From: Agromyces hippuratus
GTDB taxonomy: Bacteria > Actinomycetota > Actinomycetes > Actinomycetales > Microbacteriaceae
Length of the DNA: 64,000 nt
Reading direction: 5' to 3'
Assembly (NCBI RefSeq): GCF_013410355.1
Contig: NZ_JACCFI010000001.1
Coordinates: 1 to 64,000, forward strand
Shown here piece after piece: positions 23,749 to 32,520 of this stretch. The notes under the pieces are model-generated. The model ran no database searches. It had not been told where the DNA came from and worked only from the letters and a program-made list of their open reading frames with translations. Each line of letters starts with the position of its first letter. Position 1 is the first letter of the stretch. The position numbers and the translations under genes are program-made.

Positions 23749-23889
23749 CGTGCCCCGCGAAGCATCCGTTCGCCGGCGCGGATCATCCCGCTCACGTGCG
23801 AATCATCCGTTGTAGGTGATGCGGCCGGAGCGCTGACGGGGTTGCCTGTCACACGGATGCAGGTCTCGGCGCGCGGAGGGGATGACGTC

Positions 23890-24231
23890 ATGGACTACAC
23901 CGATCGGCTTCGACGGCTCGCGATCAACGACGACCGTCTCGCCGAGGATCTCGATGAGGTCGTCGAGGGTCCCGGTCGGCTGGACCCGAAGTCGTTGGCC
24001 CTCGCGCGGATCGCCGCGCTCGTCTCGATCGGCGGGGCGGAGCCGTCGTTCGGTGCGCAGGTCGATGCGGCCATCAGCGCCGGCAGCACCGCGGCGCAGA
24101 TCGTGGACGTGCTGGTCGGGGTCATCCCCGTCGTCGGGCTCCCGCGCGTCGTCGCCGCTGCGCCGAAGATCGCCCTCGCCCTCGGCCACGACATCGATGT
24201 CGACGTCTTCGGCGACCAGCCGTCCCGGTGA
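23890..24231 (+). CDS. Small carboxymuconolactone-decarboxylase-like protein (paralogue B)
   Basis: 113 residues from an ATG preceded by GGAGGGG. The sequence (LDPKSLALARIAALVSIGGAEPSFGAQVDAAI ... IVDVLVGVIPVVGLPRVVAAAPKIALAL) is a helical CMD/AhpD-like core without a CxxC pair. It matches the 118-residue protein at 12365-12721 in layout and key stretches. A short hairpin with a T-run lies in its leader and may attenuate it. Its function is unknown. It is convergent with the LuxR-type regulator gene nine bases away. Confidence 0.65.
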   Translation: MDYTDRLRRLAINDDRLAEDLDEVVEGPGRLDPKSLALARIAALVSIGGAEPSFGAQVDAAISAGSTAAQIVDVLVGVIPVVGLPRVVAAAPKIALALGHDIDVDVFGDQPSR

Positions 24232-24240
24232 ACGGTCGGC

Positions 24241-26499
24241 TCAGAGCCCGGAGCCGAGCAGGCCGAGCTGCGTGGCACGCTCGACGGCCTCGCTCCGGGC
24301 GGAGACGCCGAGCTTGCGATAGATCGATCCGAGTTCCGAGCTCACGGTGTTGCGCGACACGAAGAGCCGGTCTCCGATCTCGCGAACCGAGAGGTGGGTC
24401 TGCAGGTAGGGCAGCAGACGGAGCTCCGCCGGCGTGAGGGGCGGGCCGCCCTGCTCGCCCTGCTGCTCGTTCGCGGCGACGAAGCGGCGGAAGTCGTCGA
24501 CCTGGTCGACGAGGGTGCCGAGATCGGGGCGGATCAGCAGGATGTCGTCGATCTCCCGCAGCAGATGATGCGCGGTCGAGTGATCGGCGATCGCCCAGTG
24601 GACCTTGGCGAGCTGCAGGCGCGTCCGCACCGCGAGGTACGGAACCGCATCGGTGCAGGCAGGGCGGGCTCGCATCGCGCGGGTGAGCTCTCGGCGCACG
24701 GCGACGAGATCGCCCCGGTGGAGTGCGAGTCGTGCTGCCTGCGTGAACGCGAGCACCGCGGTCGCGTAGTCGTCCATGTGCAGTTCGTCGATCGCGCCGA
24801 GTGCCACCGTGAGGTGCGCGGTGGCATCGTCCCACCGCCCGTCATCCATCGACAGCAGGGCGAGCTCGGCCGTCGAGAGGATCAGGCCCTCGGCGTTGCC
24901 CGTCGTCGATGCGATGGCGGCGCTCTCGCCGAGTGCCGCAACAGCACCCGCGTTGTCGCCGATGAGCAGGCGCGCTTCGCCCAGCAGCAGGAGTGCCTGA
25001 TCGCGCCAGGGACTCCAGCTCGGTTCGGCCGCGCACGCGTACTCGGCGTCCGTCAGCGCCTGTGCGGGTCCGGCAGGGCACATCACCGAGCGGAGCATCG
25101 CGCGAGCGGACTCGAACGAGGCGGATCCGTCGTCGGGCCGGCCCTCGTAGGAGACGCGTTCGAGCACGGAGGCCCATCGCGCCGCCTCCGTGGCCTGCCC
25201 TGAGAGCGCCATGACCCACCCGGCGAGCACGGCCAGGGGCGGGTAGCCCTCGATCGCCGGATCGCCGATCGCCGTCATCCATCGCTGCACGGTCGCGAAC
25301 TGTCCGGCCTGGTAGCTCGGCAGCGCCGTCGCGGCGATCAGGCGAACGGTACGTGCGCGTTCGTCGGGCTGGCCGAGCAGGAGCTCGATCGCCATCGCGG
25401 GCGACCCATGCAGCTCGAACCAGCTCGCCGCGCGACTCTGGAGCTCGGGGAGCGCCTCGGGCTCGAGCCGCCGGAGTTCGCCGAGCAGGAACTCGCGGTA
25501 GAGCGCGTGATAGCGGTACCAGCCCCGGCTGCGGTCGAGCGGCACGATGAAGACGTTGGACGCGTCGAGTTCCTGCAGCATCGACTGCGCGTCGTGGGTC
25601 TCGAGGACCGCGTCGCAGAGGGGCGCCGAAATGGTGTCGAGCACCGCCGTGCGACGCAGGAACCGCTGCAGGTGCTCGGGAAGGGTGACGAGCGACTCGC
25701 GGTAGAGGTAGTCGGCGACGTAGCGGTCGTCTCCCGAGACCGTCTTGGGTGCCTCGCCGATCTCCTCCGCGATCGCCGCCGCGAGCACGACGCCGACCGG
25801 CCACCCCTCGGTGCGTTCGACGAGTTCGACCGCGTCCTCGGGTGAGAGCGGCACCTGCGTGCCGGCGAAGATCGCACGGGCGCCGGCCTCGTCGAGCGCC
25901 AGGTCGTGCGCCGTGATGGCGAAGGCATCGCCGTCCGCGCGAGCACGCGGCAGGTGCTGCTGCTCGCCGCGGCTGGCCGCGACGAGTTGGGAACCGGTGG
26001 GGATCCCCGCGAAGACCACGCTCAACACGTCGTGACAGGCGGGATCGCGCAGTTCCTGCAGATCGTCGAGCATCAGCACGAACGGGTGCGGCGCGTGACG
26101 CAGCGCGGCGGCGAGCAGCGGAGCCCCGCGACCGAGCACTGCGGCGGCGTGGCCCGTCACCCGTTGCGGCAGCCGGGCGGCGCCGGGCTCGATACGGGCG
26201 AAGGCTTCGGCGAGGAGCGTCAGCAGCGCTGCCGGGTCGTCGTCGTACCGATCGAGCGACACCCACGCCACCGGGCGGCTGTCGCGGCGCGCCCACTCGG
26301 CGAGCAGGCTCGACTTCCCGTATCCGGCGGGGGCGGTGACCCCGACGAACCGGCGCCCGCTCGAGCGGGCCGCCTCGATCTGCGCGGCGCGGCTGACGTA
26401 GCCCCGGGCCGGAGGCTCCGGGGCTGACAGCTTGGCGTCGAGCAGCTGTCGTTCGAGCTCGACTTCCGGCGTCTCCGCCGACAGGGCATCACCGCGCAC
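24241..26499 (-). CDS. MalT/LAL-type LuxR-family transcriptional regulator
   Basis: 752 residues. The GTG at 26499 is chosen because TATGCT lies six bases before it (leaderless promoter). An N-terminal STAND ATPase with Walker A GVTAPAGYGKSS (about residues 53-64) and a Walker B-like FVLMLDDLQEL is followed by a winged helix, a long tetratricopeptide-like helical region (about 350-660) and a C-terminal LuxR helix-turn-helix (LTPAELRLLPYLQTHLSVREIGDRLFVSRNTVSSEL). Proteins of this type bind ATP and a small inducer and activate catabolic or secondary-metabolite genes. The inducer and target are unknown. The length is at the short end for the family. Confidence 0.85.
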   Translation of the reverse strand: MRGDALSAETPEVELERQLLDAKLSAPEPPARGYVSRAAQIEAARSSGRRFVGVTAPAGYGKSSLLAEWARRDSRPVAWVSLDRYDDDPAALLTLLAEAFARIEPGAARLPQRVTGHAAAVLGRGAPLLAAALRHAPHPFVLMLDDLQELRDPACHDVLSVVFAGIPTGSQLVAASRGEQQHLPRARADGDAFAITAHDLALDEAGARAIFAGTQVPLSPEDAVELVERTEGWPVGVVLAAAIAEEIGEAPKTVSGDDRYVADYLYRESLVTLPEHLQRFLRRTAVLDTISAPLCDAVLETHDAQSMLQELDASNVFIVPLDRSRGWYRYHALYREFLLGELRRLEPEALPELQSRAASWFELHGSPAMAIELLLGQPDERARTVRLIAATALPSYQAGQFATVQRWMTAIGDPAIEGYPPLAVLAGWVMALSGQATEAARWASVLERVSYEGRPDDGSASFESARAMLRSVMCPAGPAQALTDAEYACAAEPSWSPWRDQALLLLGEARLLIGDNAGAVAALGESAAIASTTGNAEGLILSTAELALLSMDDGRWDDATAHLTVALGAIDELHMDDYATAVLAFTQAARLALHRGDLVAVRRELTRAMRARPACTDAVPYLAVRTRLQLAKVHWAIADHSTAHHLLREIDDILLIRPDLGTLVDQVDDFRRFVAANEQQGEQGGPPLTPAELRLLPYLQTHLSVREIGDRLFVSRNTVSSELGSIYRKLGVSARSEAVERATQLGLLGSGL

Positions 26500-26726
26500 G
26501 GTCGAAGCATATTGAGCGGGAGTGCCGGCAACAACGCCCCGATCAGGGTGTGTCGGGATACGGCTGGATGCGTCGCGAACCGCGAACGGCCGCGGAACCG
26601 CGGAAACCGTCAATCATGCGATCTGAATGATGCCCTGCGGGCCGATCAGCGCCACGCTGACGAGTGTTCAACCGAATCGCCGGCCGACGCACTCGTCGAC
26701 GGTGCCGAGCAGGAGGGCAAACGATC

Positions 26727-27134
26727 ATGAGCACTGTTCCACAGCAGACCGGGTGGATCGGATGGATCGGCTTCGCGGCCATCATCCTCATCCTGAACGG
26801 TGCGTTCAGCGCCCTTCAGGCGTTCATCGCACTGCTCGGCTCCAACACCTACTACGCGGCCACCGAAGAGGGGCTCTTCCTCTTCGACATCACGGGCTGG
26901 GGATGGTGGAACCTCATCATCGGGCTGCTGCTCGTGCTCACGGGTGTCGCGCTCCTCTCGGGTGCGACCTGGGCGAGGGTCGTCGCGATCATCGTCGTCT
27001 CCCTGAGCGCACTCGGTCAGCTGCTCCTCATTCCGGCGCAGCCCTGGTGGTCGATCATCGTCATCGGCATCGACATCCTCGTGATCTACGCGATCACCGC
27101 CCACGGCCGGGAGCTCGCACAGGCGAACGGCTAG
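26727..27134 (+). CDS. Four-helix membrane protein, DUF7144-like
   Basis: 135 residues from an ATG nine bases after AGGAGGG. Four hydrophobic segments are visible: about 12-35 (WIGFAAIILILNGAFSALQA), 54-76 (WWNLIIGLLLVLTGVALLSG), 80-100 and 104-125. The aromatic GWGWWNLIIG motif before helix 2 resembles a family of uncharacterised actinobacterial membrane proteins that I recall as DUF7144. No catalytic motif is seen. A terminator with a 14-bp stem follows. Its role is unknown. Confidence 0.75.
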   Translation: MSTVPQQTGWIGWIGFAAIILILNGAFSALQAFIALLGSNTYYAATEEGLFLFDITGWGWWNLIIGLLLVLTGVALLSGATWARVVAIIVVSLSALGQLLLIPAQPWWSIIVIGIDILVIYAITAHGRELAQANG

Positions 27135-27155
27135 CCGCCACCGAACTCGAGACTG

Positions 27156-27194
27156 CCGCAGGCACTGGGACCGGGGGGTCCAGTGCCTGCGGCT
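27156..27194 (+). terminator. Terminator after the four-helix membrane protein
   Basis: GCCGCAGGCACTGG pairs with CCAGTGCCTGCGGC around a short G-rich loop, 21 bases after the stop. The stem is strong and perfect except for one bulged G near the loop. It separates this gene from the nitrilase. Confidence 0.75.
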
Positions 27195-27244
27195 ACGTCG
27201 TGCGAGGCGGGTCGTCACACCACCGAGCGCCATAGGCTGAGGGC

Positions 27245-28078
27245 ATGCAGAGGGACACCGAGGGCTTCGGCATCGCCGTCGCGCAGTTCGCGCCGAGCGA
27301 CGACGCGGCACGCAATCGTGCCGAGATCGAACGGCTCGCCGCGCTCGCCGCATCGCGTGGCGCGGGGCTCGTGGTCTTCCCCGAGTACTCGAGCCACTTC
27401 ACCCCCGAACCCGGTGAGGGATGGCTCACCGCGGCCGAGTCCCTCGACGGCGCGTTCACGGCCCATCTCGCCGCGGTCGCCGACCGTCTCGGCGTTCATG
27501 TCGTGGCCGGCATGATCGAACGGCTCGATCGCGAGGGCGACGCCGCAGACGACCGGCGCGTCGCGAACACCGTCGTCGCGGTCGGGCCCGGCGCGGGCAT
27601 CGTCGCCACCTATCGCAAGCTGCACCTCTACGACGCCTTCGGGCAGCAGGAGTCGGCGTGGGTCGCCTCCGGGGCGATCGAGGAGCCCGAGACCTTCGAG
27701 GCCGGAAGGCTCCGCTTCGGCCTGCAGACCTGCTACGACGCGCGGTTCCCCGAGGTCACCCGGCGCATCGTCGACGCCGGCGCCGACGTCGTGTGCATGC
27801 CCGCCGAGTGGGTGCGCGGCCCGCTGAAGGAGGCGCACTGGCGAGTGCTCACGACGGCTCGGGCGCTCGAGAACACGATCTACGTCGCCGCGGCCGACCA
27901 CGCGCCGCCGATCGGTGCGGGCAACAGCATGATCGTCGATCCGATGGGCGTCGAGCTCGCCACGATCGGCGAGACGACGGATGTCGCGGTCGCCTGGATC
28001 TCGAAGCAGCGCATCGATGCCGTGCGCGAGGTGAACCCCGCACTCGCGCTGCGCCGCTTCACCGTCACCCCGCGCTGA
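27245..28078 (+). CDS. Carbon-nitrogen hydrolase (nitrilase superfamily; possible omega-amidase)
   Basis: 277 residues. The ATG lies six bases after the -10 hexamer TAGGCT (27233-27238), so the mRNA is probably leaderless. The Glu-Lys-Cys triad is evident: VVFPEYS (Glu), TYRKLHLYDAF (Lys) and LQTCYDARFPE (Cys). Superfamily members hydrolyse amides or nitriles. The convergent neighbour is a PLP aminotransferase whose coding end overlaps by 14 bases. Together they resemble the glutamine transaminase/omega-amidase pair, in which the amidase hydrolyses the 2-oxo-omega-amide made by the aminotransferase. That pairing is inference; other amides are possible. Confidence 0.82.
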   Translation: MQRDTEGFGIAVAQFAPSDDAARNRAEIERLAALAASRGAGLVVFPEYSSHFTPEPGEGWLTAAESLDGAFTAHLAAVADRLGVHVVAGMIERLDREGDAADDRRVANTVVAVGPGAGIVATYRKLHLYDAFGQQESAWVASGAIEEPETFEAGRLRFGLQTCYDARFPEVTRRIVDAGADVVCMPAEWVRGPLKEAHWRVLTTARALENTIYVAAADHAPPIGAGNSMIVDPMGVELATIGETTDVAVAWISKQRIDAVREVNPALALRRFTVTPR

Positions 28079-29327
28079 GCCGGGCGAGCCGGGCCGAGGC
28101 CTCCTCGAGCACCTCGCGCCGCTTGCAGAACGCGAAGCGCACGAGGCTCGCGTAGTCGCCCTGCCGATCGGGGTGCACGAATGCCGTGACGGGCACTCCG
28201 ACGACGCCCGCGAGACCGGGCAGGGCGCGGCACAGTTCCGCGCCGTCGGCGAACCCGAGCGGCGCGGCATCCGCGATGACGAAGTACCCCGCCTCCGGCA
28301 GCGAGAGCGCGAAGCCCGCGGCCTCGAGGCCGGCGGCGAGCACGTCGCGCTTGGCCGCGAGTGCTGTCGCAGCATCCGTGAAGAAGGCGTCGGGCAGGCC
28401 GAGCCCGGTCGCGATCGCCGGCTGGAAGGGCGCGCCGTTGACGTAGGTCAGGTACTGCTTCACCGCGAGCACGGCGGTCACGAGCGGTGCGGGCGCGGTG
28501 AGCCAGCCGATCTTCCAGCCCGTGGTCGAGAAGGTCTTGCCGCCCGACGAGATCGAGATGGTGCGCGCTCGAGCGCCGGGGAGGGTCGCGATGGGCGTGT
28601 GCGGGGCACCGAACACGAGGTGCTCGTAGACCTCGTCGGTCACGATCAGCGCGTCGTGGCGTTCGGCGAGCTCGACGACGAGTGCGAGCGTCTCGGCGTC
28701 GAGCACCGCACCCGTGGGGTTGTGCGGCGAGTTCACGAGGATCACGCGGGTGCGGTCGGTCACGGCCGCGCGCACCTCGTCGTGGTCGGGCCGCCAGCCG
28801 GAGCCGGAGCCGGAGCCGTTGCCGTTGCCGGCGCCGGAATCGCGCGACCAGTGCAGCGGCACCGTGCGGTGCACCCCGCCGGCGCGGGCGATGATCGCGG
28901 CGTAGGCGTCGTAGTACGGCTCGAACGTCACGACCTCGTCACCGGTGTCGACGAAGGCGAGCAGGGTGGCCGCGAGGGCCTCCGTCGCGCCCGCCGTCAC
29001 GAGCACCTCGGATGCCGCGTCGAGCTCGATGCCGTACCACCGGAGCTGATGGGCGGCGATCGCCTCGCGCAGCACCGGCATGCCGAGCCCGGGCGGGTAC
29101 TGGTTCACGCCGTCGGCGATCGCCTGCCGTGCGGCCTCGAGCACTTCGGCGGGACCGTCTTCGTCGGGGAAGCCCTGCCCGAGGTTGATGGCGCCGGTGC
29201 TCGACGCCAGTGCGCTCATCTCGGCGAAGATCGTCGGGGCGATCGAGCCGTCGGCGGCGAGGAGGCCGGCGCCGGCCGCAGTGCGCTGCCAGGGCGCGAG
29301 GCCCGATGCGGGGGAGAAGTCGCTCAC
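28065..29327 (-). CDS. Class I/II PLP-dependent aminotransferase
   Basis: 420 residues from a GTG six bases after TACGGT, again leaderless. The fold type I signatures are present: INLGQGFPDEDGP near the N terminus, NSPHNPTGAVLD, TDEVYEHLVF, and the PLP lysine in SSGGKTFSTTGWKIGW. This matches the kynurenine/glutamine/methionine aminotransferase subgroup. A Gly/Asn/Ser insert (GAGNGNGSGSGSG), encoded by six-base repeats, lies between core strands and is not conserved in the family; it is probably a flexible surface loop. The stop overlaps the nitrilase end. Substrate preference is not resolved. Confidence 0.87.
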   Translation of the reverse strand: MSDFSPASGLAPWQRTAAGAGLLAADGSIAPTIFAEMSALASSTGAINLGQGFPDEDGPAEVLEAARQAIADGVNQYPPGLGMPVLREAIAAHQLRWYGIELDAASEVLVTAGATEALAATLLAFVDTGDEVVTFEPYYDAYAAIIARAGGVHRTVPLHWSRDSGAGNGNGSGSGSGWRPDHDEVRAAVTDRTRVILVNSPHNPTGAVLDAETLALVVELAERHDALIVTDEVYEHLVFGAPHTPIATLPGARARTISISSGGKTFSTTGWKIGWLTAPAPLVTAVLAVKQYLTYVNGAPFQPAIATGLGLPDAFFTDAATALAAKRDVLAAGLEAAGFALSLPEAGYFVIADAAPLGFADGAELCRALPGLAGVVGVPVTAFVHPDRQGDYASLVRFAFCKRREVLEEASARLARLSAG

Positions 29328-29530
29328 GCTCTCACCGTACGCGAGCGGGACTCGCTGATCACTCCCGTTCTCACCGAACGCGAGGGTGCGGCCGGTACGC
29401 TGGCGCAGGCAGCGGAGCTCCCCGACCGCATTCGGAGAAATCCCGGCGTGGGGATAGCAGAGTCATAGACTCCGCCGATCGGGCACACAGCTTGCTTCGG
29501 GATGCTGGCATCGCTTGGAAGGAGCACACC

Positions 29531-31336
29531 ATGACCGACACCACGAACGGAGCCGCGGGGGAGCCCCGCGAGGACGACGTCACGAAGACGCCCGCGGCCG
29601 CCGAGAGCGCTGCGCCCGTCACCCCTGAGACTTCCGCCGCAGTGAACGAGACCGCGGCGCAGAGCGAGACCGCGACGCCGAGCGAGACCCCGACCCCCGA
29701 GGTCGAGCCGACGGATGTCGCGGCGCCCGCCGCGCCCGAGACCCCGGCGGCACCTGCCGCCCCGGTCGCCGCACCGGCTGCCCCTGCCGCACCGGTCGCC
29801 GCACCGGCGGCCCCCGCAGCACCTGCCGCACCAGCGGCCCCCGCAGCACCTGCCGCACCGGTCGCGCCCGCCGCGACCGGCACGGTCTACGAGCCCGGGC
29901 AGGAGCCCCAGCCGTACAGCGCCCCCCAGTACACGAAGCAGCCGGCCCAGCCCGTGGCCGCTGCGCCCGCGCAGCCCGGCCAGGTGCCGCCCGCATTCGG
30001 CGGACCCGCAGCGCCGCAGCACCAGACGCAGCCGACCGTGCCGCTCACCGGCCTCCCGGCCGAGGGCGCAGCACCCGCAGCGCCCAAGCAGCGCCGCGTC
30101 GGACTCGGCGTCGCTGCTGCGATCGTCGCCGCCGCGCTCATCGGCGGCGCGTCGGGTGCGGGCATCAGCGCCCTGCTCTCGAACGACAACGGCACGCCGT
30201 CGAGCGAATCCGCGAACTCCGCGCAGAACATCGTCGTCAACGACACCGACTCGGTGAACCAGATCACCGCCGTGGCCGCGAAGGCGAGCCCGAGCGTGGT
30301 CACGATCTCGGTCTCGGGCGGCCAGTCCGGCGGCACCGGTTCGGGCATCATCCTCTCCGAGGACGGCTACGTGCTCACGAACACCCACGTCGTGACGCTC
30401 GACGGCGCGACCGGCGACCCGGCCATCCAGGTCAAGACGAACGACGGTCACCTCTACTCGGCCGAGCTCGTCGGCACCGACCCGCTCTCGGACCTCGCGG
30501 TCATCAAGCTGGTCGACGCGTCGGGCCTCACGCCGCTCGACTTCGCCGACTCCGACAAGCTCAACGTCGGCGACACGGCGATCGCGATCGGTGCGCCGCT
30601 CGGCCTCTCCGGCACCGTCACCAACGGCATCGTGAGCGCGCTCAACCGCTCGATCGACGTGGCCTCCTCGGCTGCGCCGACCACGCCCGACGACTCGCAG
30701 GGCGACAGCGGCGACGAGGGCGAGGAGCCCGCCCCCGGCGACGAGGGCAGCCCGTTCGACTTCTTCTTCGACCTGCCCGACCCCGAGGGCGGCGAATCGC
30801 AGCAGCAGCCGAGCGCTTCGTCCGGCCAGGTGTCGCTCCCGGTCATCCAGACGGATGCCGCGATCAACCCGGGCAACTCCGGTGGCGCGCTCGTCGACTC
30901 CGACGGCAAGCTCATCGGCGTGAACGTCGCGATCCTCTCCACGGGCGGATCCGCGGAGGGCGAGACGGCGGGCAACATCGGCGTCGGCTTCGCCGTGCCG
31001 TCGAACCTCGCCAAGCGCATCGCCGACGAGATCATCGAGACCGGTTCGGCCACGCACGGCCTGCTCGGGGCCACGGTGACCTCGGCAGAGGCCGAGGGGT
31101 CGAGCGACACCGTCGGTGCGCTGATCTCCGAGGTCCCCGCAGGGGGCGCCGCCGCAGAGGCGGGCCTCGAGTCCGGCGATGTCGTCACCGAGTTCAACGG
31201 AGTGCCGATCACCGATCAGACCGACCTCACCGCGCAGGTGCGGGCGCTGCCCGGCGGTGCGAAGGCCGAGCTGACCTTCACCCGCGACGGCGAGTCGCAG
31301 ACGGTCACCGTGACGCTCGGCACCTTCGAGGGCTGA
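29531..31336 (+). CDS. Membrane-anchored HtrA/DegP-type serine protease
   Basis: 601 residues; the ATG at 29531 has AAGGAG upstream. Residues 1-about 190 are a cytoplasmic Pro/Ala-rich tail with tandem PAAPAA repeats. One membrane helix follows (VGLGVAAAIVAAALIGG, about 193-212). The trypsin-like domain shows His in LTNTHVVT, Asp in DPLSDLAVI and Ser in NPGNSGGALV. A C-terminal PDZ domain starts near residue 510 (GLLGATVTSAEAEG ... VVTEFNGVPI). Such proteases degrade or refold misfolded proteins outside the membrane. A Gly/Asp/Glu-rich loop (about 390-430) replaces part of the LA/L2 region. A TAGACT -10 lies 60 bases before the start. Confidence 0.92.
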   Translation: MTDTTNGAAGEPREDDVTKTPAAAESAAPVTPETSAAVNETAAQSETATPSETPTPEVEPTDVAAPAAPETPAAPAAPVAAPAAPAAPVAAPAAPAAPAAPAAPAAPAAPVAPAATGTVYEPGQEPQPYSAPQYTKQPAQPVAAAPAQPGQVPPAFGGPAAPQHQTQPTVPLTGLPAEGAAPAAPKQRRVGLGVAAAIVAAALIGGASGAGISALLSNDNGTPSSESANSAQNIVVNDTDSVNQITAVAAKASPSVVTISVSGGQSGGTGSGIILSEDGYVLTNTHVVTLDGATGDPAIQVKTNDGHLYSAELVGTDPLSDLAVIKLVDASGLTPLDFADSDKLNVGDTAIAIGAPLGLSGTVTNGIVSALNRSIDVASSAAPTTPDDSQGDSGDEGEEPAPGDEGSPFDFFFDLPDPEGGESQQQPSASSGQVSLPVIQTDAAINPGNSGGALVDSDGKLIGVNVAILSTGGSAEGETAGNIGVGFAVPSNLAKRIADEIIETGSATHGLLGATVTSAEAEGSSDTVGALISEVPAGGAAAEAGLESGDVVTEFNGVPITDQTDLTAQVRALPGGAKAELTFTRDGESQTVTVTLGTFEG

Positions 31337-31355
31337 TCGACGACGAAGACCGACC

Positions 31356-31389
31356 GGCGGGTCCGGGTCCGAACGGACCCGGACCCGCC
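31356..31389 (+). terminator. Terminator after the HtrA protease gene
   Basis: 15-bp perfect stem GGCGGGTCCGGGTCC with loop GAAC and complement, followed by TT. It lies 19 bases after the stop and 36 bases before a new -10 (TAGGCT, 31425-31430) that likely drives the polymer operon. Confidence 0.85.
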
Positions 31390-31459
31390 TTCGTGCGCCC
31401 AGCGGTTGCGCGAAGGCGCTGCTGCTAGGCTCGATCGACCCGAGCGACGAGTGAGGAAC

Positions 31460-32515
31460 ATGCCCGAGAACCACCCTGAAGCGATGCCCGCATCGCTCCT
31501 CGGCGTCTCCTACGTCATGCCGGTGCTGAACGATGCGACGCACGTCCGCGCTGCCGTCGAGTCGATCCTCGCGCAGGACTACACGGGGCCCGTCGAGGTG
31601 CTCATCGCGCTCGGCCCGTCGATCGACGGAACGAACGAGCTGGTGGCCGACCTCGCGGCCCGCGACGACCGCGTGCGCGTGCTCGAGAACGAGGTGGGCT
31701 CGACGCCCGCCGGGCTCAACATCGGCATCCGCGCGGCGCGGTATCCCGTCGTCGTTCGCGTCGACTCGCACTCGATGCTGCCGCCCGACTACGCGCGCGT
31801 CGCCGTCGACGAGCTCGAGCGCACCGGAGCCGACAACGTCGGCGGCATCATGGACGCCCGTGGCGAGACCCCGTTCGAGCAGGCCGTCGCCCTCGCCTAC
31901 ACGACGAAGGTCGGCCTCGGCGGATCCGCATTCCACGTCGGAGGCGAGGCCGGGCCTGCCGACACCGTCTACCTCGGGGTGTTCCGCCGCGACGCGCTCC
32001 TGCGCGTCGGCCTGTTCGACGAGACCATCAAGCGCGGCCAGGACTGGGAGCTGAACCGGCGCCTGCGCGAGACCGGGGGCATCGTGTGGTTCACCCCGCG
32101 GCTCGCGGTGACCTACCGGCCGCGGTCGACCTTCGACCGCCTCGCCCGGCAGATGTTCTCCACCGGGCTCTGGCGCGGCGAACTCGCACGTCGATTCCCG
32201 TCGGCGAACGGCATCCGCTACTTCGTGCCGCCCGCGATGGTGCTGGGCGTCGCACTCGGCCTGATCGTCGGCATCGCCGGCCTCGTGCAGGCCGCGCTCG
32301 GCGCGGCGCCCTGGCTGCTCCTCGGCTTCATCGTGCCGGTCGTGTACGTGCTCTTCGTGCTCGCGGCGACGCTCGTGTACGCGAGCGGGCGCGGCGCACG
32401 CACGGCGGCATGGTTTCTCGTAGTGTTGCCGTGCATACACGTCTCGTGGGGAGTGGGCTTCGTGCTCGGGTACCTGTCGCTGACGAGCAACATCGCCAGG
32501 CACACGGGAAGGTGA
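31460..32515 (+). CDS. Family 2 glycosyltransferase with C-terminal membrane helices
   Basis: 351 residues; the ATG at 31460 has GTGAGGA just before it. The GT-A nucleotide-sugar fold begins SYVMPVLNDATHVRAAVESILAQ. The DxD-equivalent lies in VVVRVDSHSMLPPDY near residue 105, and a QDWELNRRLRE motif near 195 supplies the catalytic-base region. Two or three hydrophobic segments after residue 255 anchor it in the membrane. It probably adds a sugar to a lipid-linked cell-wall polymer. It starts a four-gene operon with a CDP-alcohol phosphotransferase five bases downstream. Donor and acceptor are unknown. Confidence 0.85.
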   Translation: MPENHPEAMPASLLGVSYVMPVLNDATHVRAAVESILAQDYTGPVEVLIALGPSIDGTNELVADLAARDDRVRVLENEVGSTPAGLNIGIRAARYPVVVRVDSHSMLPPDYARVAVDELERTGADNVGGIMDARGETPFEQAVALAYTTKVGLGGSAFHVGGEAGPADTVYLGVFRRDALLRVGLFDETIKRGQDWELNRRLRETGGIVWFTPRLAVTYRPRSTFDRLARQMFSTGLWRGELARRFPSANGIRYFVPPAMVLGVALGLIVGIAGLVQAALGAAPWLLLGFIVPVVYVLFVLAATLVYASGRGARTAAWFLVVLPCIHVSWGVGFVLGYLSLTSNIARHTGR

Positions 32516-32520
32516 CACGG

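Noticed and set aside
29324..32518. A 1,064-residue leftward open frame opposite htrA and a glycosyltransferase
   Set aside because: Both sense genes have clear catalytic motifs, and the antisense frame does not.
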